Source of the DNA: Verrucomicrobiota bacterium
GTDB lineage: Bacteria; Verrucomicrobiota; Verrucomicrobiia; Chthoniobacterales; UBA10450
Assembly: GCA_003218375.1 (NCBI GenBank)
Contig: QHNH01000011.1
Location: 62,001-126,000, forward strand
Reading direction: 5' to 3'
DNA: 64,000 nt
Positions within the stretch are counted from its first letter, which is position 1. Every line of letters starts with the position of its first letter. Positions 61,237 to 64,000 of this stretch are shown here, piece by piece. The notes under the pieces were generated by a model that was given only the letters and a program-made list of their open reading frames with translations, made no database searches and was not told the DNA's origin. A program made the position numbers and the translations under genes.

Positions 61237-61959
61237 TTATGCTTTCAGGCAGGCCCCGGGCAAATACATATCCTGCAGCCGCCCATAAGTGCAGTCTGAA
61301 GGATAGGATTGATCTTTGTCGCGGCCATGATAGCGCCACAGCTCGTTCCAAAGATGAATAGAATAAGATGCTTCAGCGGGGCGCAGGATGCTTTTCGGCG
61401 TCAGCAGCGTTTCCCAATCGTGGCAACTCACCGGACAAAAAACCTCCGGCGGGTGAACGAAGGTTTCGAGCGAGAAACGGTTGATCACTTCGGCCACCAG
61501 CTTGGGACCGGTTTCTCCCCACTTCAGCAACGCAGGCTCCTTGGACGCACAGACTCTCCAGGCGTAATTCATGGCCTCACTGTCTGCGGGGCACTTGATC
61601 ACCGCGGAGGCGGGGACGGCGCCGCTCTTGATCATTTCCGAGGCGAAGACGTACGGCGCCGCGAAGTCGAATGGGCGGAGGCAGACCATGTCCGTGTCGA
61701 CCCACCATCCCCCTTTCTCCAACAGCAGTTTGTATCTGAAGAAATTGGAAAAGCCCGCATAAGACTTGAAGTCTGTATACTGGAAGATGGACGACGCGGG
61801 AAGGATCCCATTCGCATCGCAGGCCACCGCCCCTTCCGGCAAGTTCATCACCGGCTCATAAACGTAGAGTCGATAGTCGTGCCCATGGTAAAGAAAGGAG
61901 CGAATCGAGAGGATCTCCATCGCCGACAAACGTTTCCCCACCCAAAGGCTTTGGATCAT
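61237..61959 (-). CDS. GT32-like glycosyltransferase (DxD sugar-binding type)
   Basis: The product is 240 aa. The segments QSLWVGKRLSAMEILSIRSF, GHDYRLYVYEP and especially LLLEKGGWWVDTDMVCLRPF are diagnostic: GGWWVDTD contains the DxD metal/sugar-nucleotide motif of the GT32 (alpha-1,4-GT-like) family. Length and order fit. The gene lies 20 nt downstream of the preceding transferase and 5 nt from the large unknown gene, so the cluster is probably an operon. Confidence 0.85.
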   Translation of the reverse strand: MIQSLWVGKRLSAMEILSIRSFLYHGHDYRLYVYEPVMNLPEGAVACDANGILPASSIFQYTDFKSYAGFSNFFRYKLLLEKGGWWVDTDMVCLRPFDFAAPYVFASEMIKSGAVPASAVIKCPADSEAMNYAWRVCASKEPALLKWGETGPKLVAEVINRFSLETFVHPPEVFCPVSCHDWETLLTPKSILRPAEASYSIHLWNELWRYHGRDKDQSYPSDCTYGRLQDMYLPGACLKA

Positions 61960-61963
61960 CGGA

Positions 61964-64000
61964 TCATGTGTTTGGGTTGAGGAAAAAATGCTCGGCAGAC
62001 TCCCTTAGAGCCTTGGCATGCTGCTTTATTCTTCCTCCATCAGGAGCGTCCGGATAGATGCGTTTCAGCAGTTGGTCGATCAATGCGGGAGTCATCCTGA
62101 TGCGCTCCCGCTCGCGGGAGTAAGCTGCCCAGAGCCGATCGCACTCCAGGGATTTTCTGAGGAACGTCGGGGAGAAATGGTCGCGCAAAGGAATATTGCG
62201 TTTCAACTCCGTCCTCGTCTTCTTCACAGTAGACGTTCTGGCCTGCTTCAACACCAGCAGGCCTGCCGCATGGATTTGCGGCGTCACCCGATAAATCTGA
62301 GTTAAGGCGAACAGACTACTTTTCGGATTTGGGCGCTTCTCGCTTCCAGACACGTACTTTTGATCGAGCAGCATCCCTTTGAGCAAGCGATTCGGGGAGA
62401 AATCATTTTGGCTCGGGTCGGGGAGATGAAGATCGTCCTGGTCCATGAAGCGCAGCCCCACGTGCCATTGTGCGCCCGACCACTCAGAGCGCAGGCCGAT
62501 GTTGCGTGAGACGAACGACTCGCCGTTCGTGTAACCCTTCACCGTCGCGAGCGTGCCCCAGAAAGTGCCTAGTTCCCTCAGCAGCGCGAGAAAGACATGG
62601 TCGGCTCGTCGGCGGTTCATCGCGAAGACTTCGGTCAAGTAGCGGCTGTAACTTCGCGACCGATGGTGCGGACGGGCAAAGTCTCCTAGAATCTCCTCGA
62701 ACAATTGGTCCGCAAGTTCGTGTGCGTGATCCGGCTCGGCATGCTGCTCGAGCGAAACACCGAAATAGCGTTTTGCGCCGTCCGGAGAAAGATACTCCGC
62801 GAGCCGGTCGAGACGAAACGAGGAGGTGCCGGACTGCACCACCTGTCCGGGCCATGCCTGGATAAGAAAGTTCATGGTTCGGCCCAACTCTCCCGGGAGA
62901 TCGGGCACACCGTAATCATCGGCGTCAAACGCGGCTCGCACGCAGTGCCGGAGTGCGCCGCGCATCGCCTCGAAGCCATCGCCGAAGAGCTCGCGCGAGC
63001 TCAAAAACTCGATGATTGGGCGCTCGCCCTTTGCCGTAGGCAACGTGTGAATCGACTTAAGACCATGGGTGACAGCGATGGCCGGCACCCTGCCATGGAC
63101 GGTGCGATAGATCCGGCTGAAACGAGCGCCGGCGCGGCCTTCAAAGCGAAGATGCCACCCGAGACTTCCGCCCTGCAGGCGATGGGAGGGCGGGACCTCC
63201 TCGCCGTTCTGCTCAAACTTAACGGAAAGAGGCCGCGAACTGGGCGTGCCCGCGCGCTTGATCTCAAACTCCACGCAACTGCCCGGAGGCTTCACGACGA
63301 GGACCACGGTGCCGGGCGGATACGCTACCAGCGAGTTGACCGCGGTATCGGGTTGTTCGGAGACCCAGTAGATTTTTGATGGGTCGCAGAGCAATTTGAG
63401 AATGCGCGCCTCGTATTTCGGCAGCGCTTTGGCAGCAAGCCGCGCTTCGGCCTGGATTAAATCCGAATCCTGGGGGAACGGCAACTCCTCACCTTTAGAC
63501 ACCCGCACACGGCTCAACACCCTGTTCACCACCTCTTCCGGAGAGAAAAGGTAGCGCGCAAGGAAAACGCGATATTCCCCCTGCGCGAGATATTGCCAAC
63601 GGACGGCACATTGGCCGGAAGCAGATCTCTGAAGCAACCCGGCAGGACGCTTCAGTCTTCGCCGCCACTCGCCCACGAACTCCTTCACATCGCGCGCGCG
63701 AAATCCCTCGCGCAGCACGTCGCGGTTAAGGGGCAGATCGATGCCTTTGCGACGTTTGAGCGCCAATTTAACAAACCAGAAATCGTGCTCCGCGATCCGG
63801 CTGGGTGGGAGCAAGAGCAACTGCCGCTGCAACATCAACGCGGCCTCGCGCCGAACCTCCCATGTATGTCCAGCGCGGCCCCTGGCAATAAGGAGCAACC
63901 GGAGCCCTGCCGCGCGATCGTAGGATCGCATAGGCAGACACGCGCGAACGAGTTCTCCTGACCGAGAGCAGCGTTCGAGGCGGCCAGGCAAATCCTTCAA
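61964..64000 (-). CDS. large protein of unknown function, truncated by the right window edge
   Basis: The frame is open to the edge (678 visible codons), so the true start may lie beyond it. The first 150 residues are Arg-rich helices (VRREAALMLQRQLLLLPPSR). A beta-rich middle follows with TVVLVVKPPGSCVEFEIKRA. The final 300 residues include RSRSYSRYLTEVFAMNRRRA, TVKGYTNGESFVSRNIGLRS and MDQDDLHLPD. The last looks like an acidic catalytic cluster, but I recognise no family. It lies 5 nt from the GT32-like gene, so a role in glycan assembly or modification is likely by context only. Confidence 0.7.
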   Translation of the reverse strand: MKDLPGRLERCSRSGELVRACLPMRSYDRAAGLRLLLIARGRAGHTWEVRREAALMLQRQLLLLPPSRIAEHDFWFVKLALKRRKGIDLPLNRDVLREGFRARDVKEFVGEWRRRLKRPAGLLQRSASGQCAVRWQYLAQGEYRVFLARYLFSPEEVVNRVLSRVRVSKGEELPFPQDSDLIQAEARLAAKALPKYEARILKLLCDPSKIYWVSEQPDTAVNSLVAYPPGTVVLVVKPPGSCVEFEIKRAGTPSSRPLSVKFEQNGEEVPPSHRLQGGSLGWHLRFEGRAGARFSRIYRTVHGRVPAIAVTHGLKSIHTLPTAKGERPIIEFLSSRELFGDGFEAMRGALRHCVRAAFDADDYGVPDLPGELGRTMNFLIQAWPGQVVQSGTSSFRLDRLAEYLSPDGAKRYFGVSLEQHAEPDHAHELADQLFEEILGDFARPHHRSRSYSRYLTEVFAMNRRRADHVFLALLRELGTFWGTLATVKGYTNGESFVSRNIGLRSEWSGAQWHVGLRFMDQDDLHLPDPSQNDFSPNRLLKGMLLDQKYVSGSEKRPNPKSSLFALTQIYRVTPQIHAAGLLVLKQARTSTVKKTRTELKRNIPLRDHFSPTFLRKSLECDRLWAAYSRERERIRMTPALIDQLLKRIYPDAPDGGRIKQHAKALRESAEHFFLNPNT

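Noticed and set aside
1-64000. CRISPR arrays, rRNA operons, complete insertion sequences, prophage
   Set aside because: No direct-repeat/spacer pattern, rRNA sequence, transposase or phage structural gene was recognised in either strand.

Overview
The window looks like a piece of a Verrucomicrobiota chromosome, probably a soil Chthoniobacterales-type bacterium. This is an inference from gene content and GC-rich codon use, not from a phylogenetic marker search. Pointers are ECF sigma factor plus TPR-tailed Ser/Thr kinase operons, DUF1326/DUF2182, PAP2-type haloperoxidase and DUF885 genes, many start sites without a clear Shine-Dalgarno, and dispersed palindromic repeats.

Layout. 1-5.7 kb: housekeeping (rplM-rpsI) and single genes (CAP protein, YfgM-like TPR protein, isochorismatase-like hydrolase, DUF421, class V aminotransferase). 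5.7-8.6 kb: a lower-GC patch with a broken RelE-type toxin beside an intact antitoxin, a cysteine-synthase-like enzyme and an intact Phd/RelE-type pair. 8.6-9.0 kb: the RNase P RNA gene (rnpB) on the minus strand, with an intrinsic terminator. 9-17.3 kb: two tandem membrane paralogues, a peroxiredoxin, aconitase with an in-frame palindromic insertion, DUF2071, a large coiled-coil/TPR protein and tRNA-His. 17.4-23.4 kb: a two-component system, an M28 peptidase and a DUF885 hydrolase.

23.4-30.4 kb is the most unusual part. Peroxidase and stand-alone LanM-type dehydratase (DUF4135) genes on the plus strand converge on a minus-strand operon of ECF sigma factor, Ser/Thr kinase and a small protein that looks like a RiPP precursor with a nitrile-hydratase-type leader. 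No LanC cyclase or peptidase/transporter is visible. I propose it as a candidate new peptide-modification system.

30.4-37.1 kb: DUF1326/DUF2182 pair, a lower-GC block of unrelated small same-strand genes, and a vanadium haloperoxidase-like enzyme. 37.4-51.9 kb: a copper/silver resistance island on the plus strand (two DUF305 repeats, Csp-type four-helix copper store, heavy-metal-binding lipoprotein, two TolC-like proteins, multicopper oxidase, CusB, CusA) with a decayed DUF4198 gene and no local regulator. 52-54.3 kb: tRNA-Arg followed by a possible integrase remnant, a NERD protein and decayed sequence. 54.2-58.0 kb: pstSCAB on the minus strand, with PstB fused to a low-molecular-weight tyrosine phosphatase/arsenate-reductase-like domain. 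58-64 kb: glycosyltransferase genes, one broken and flanked by a duplicated gene end, and a large unrecognised protein running off the right edge.
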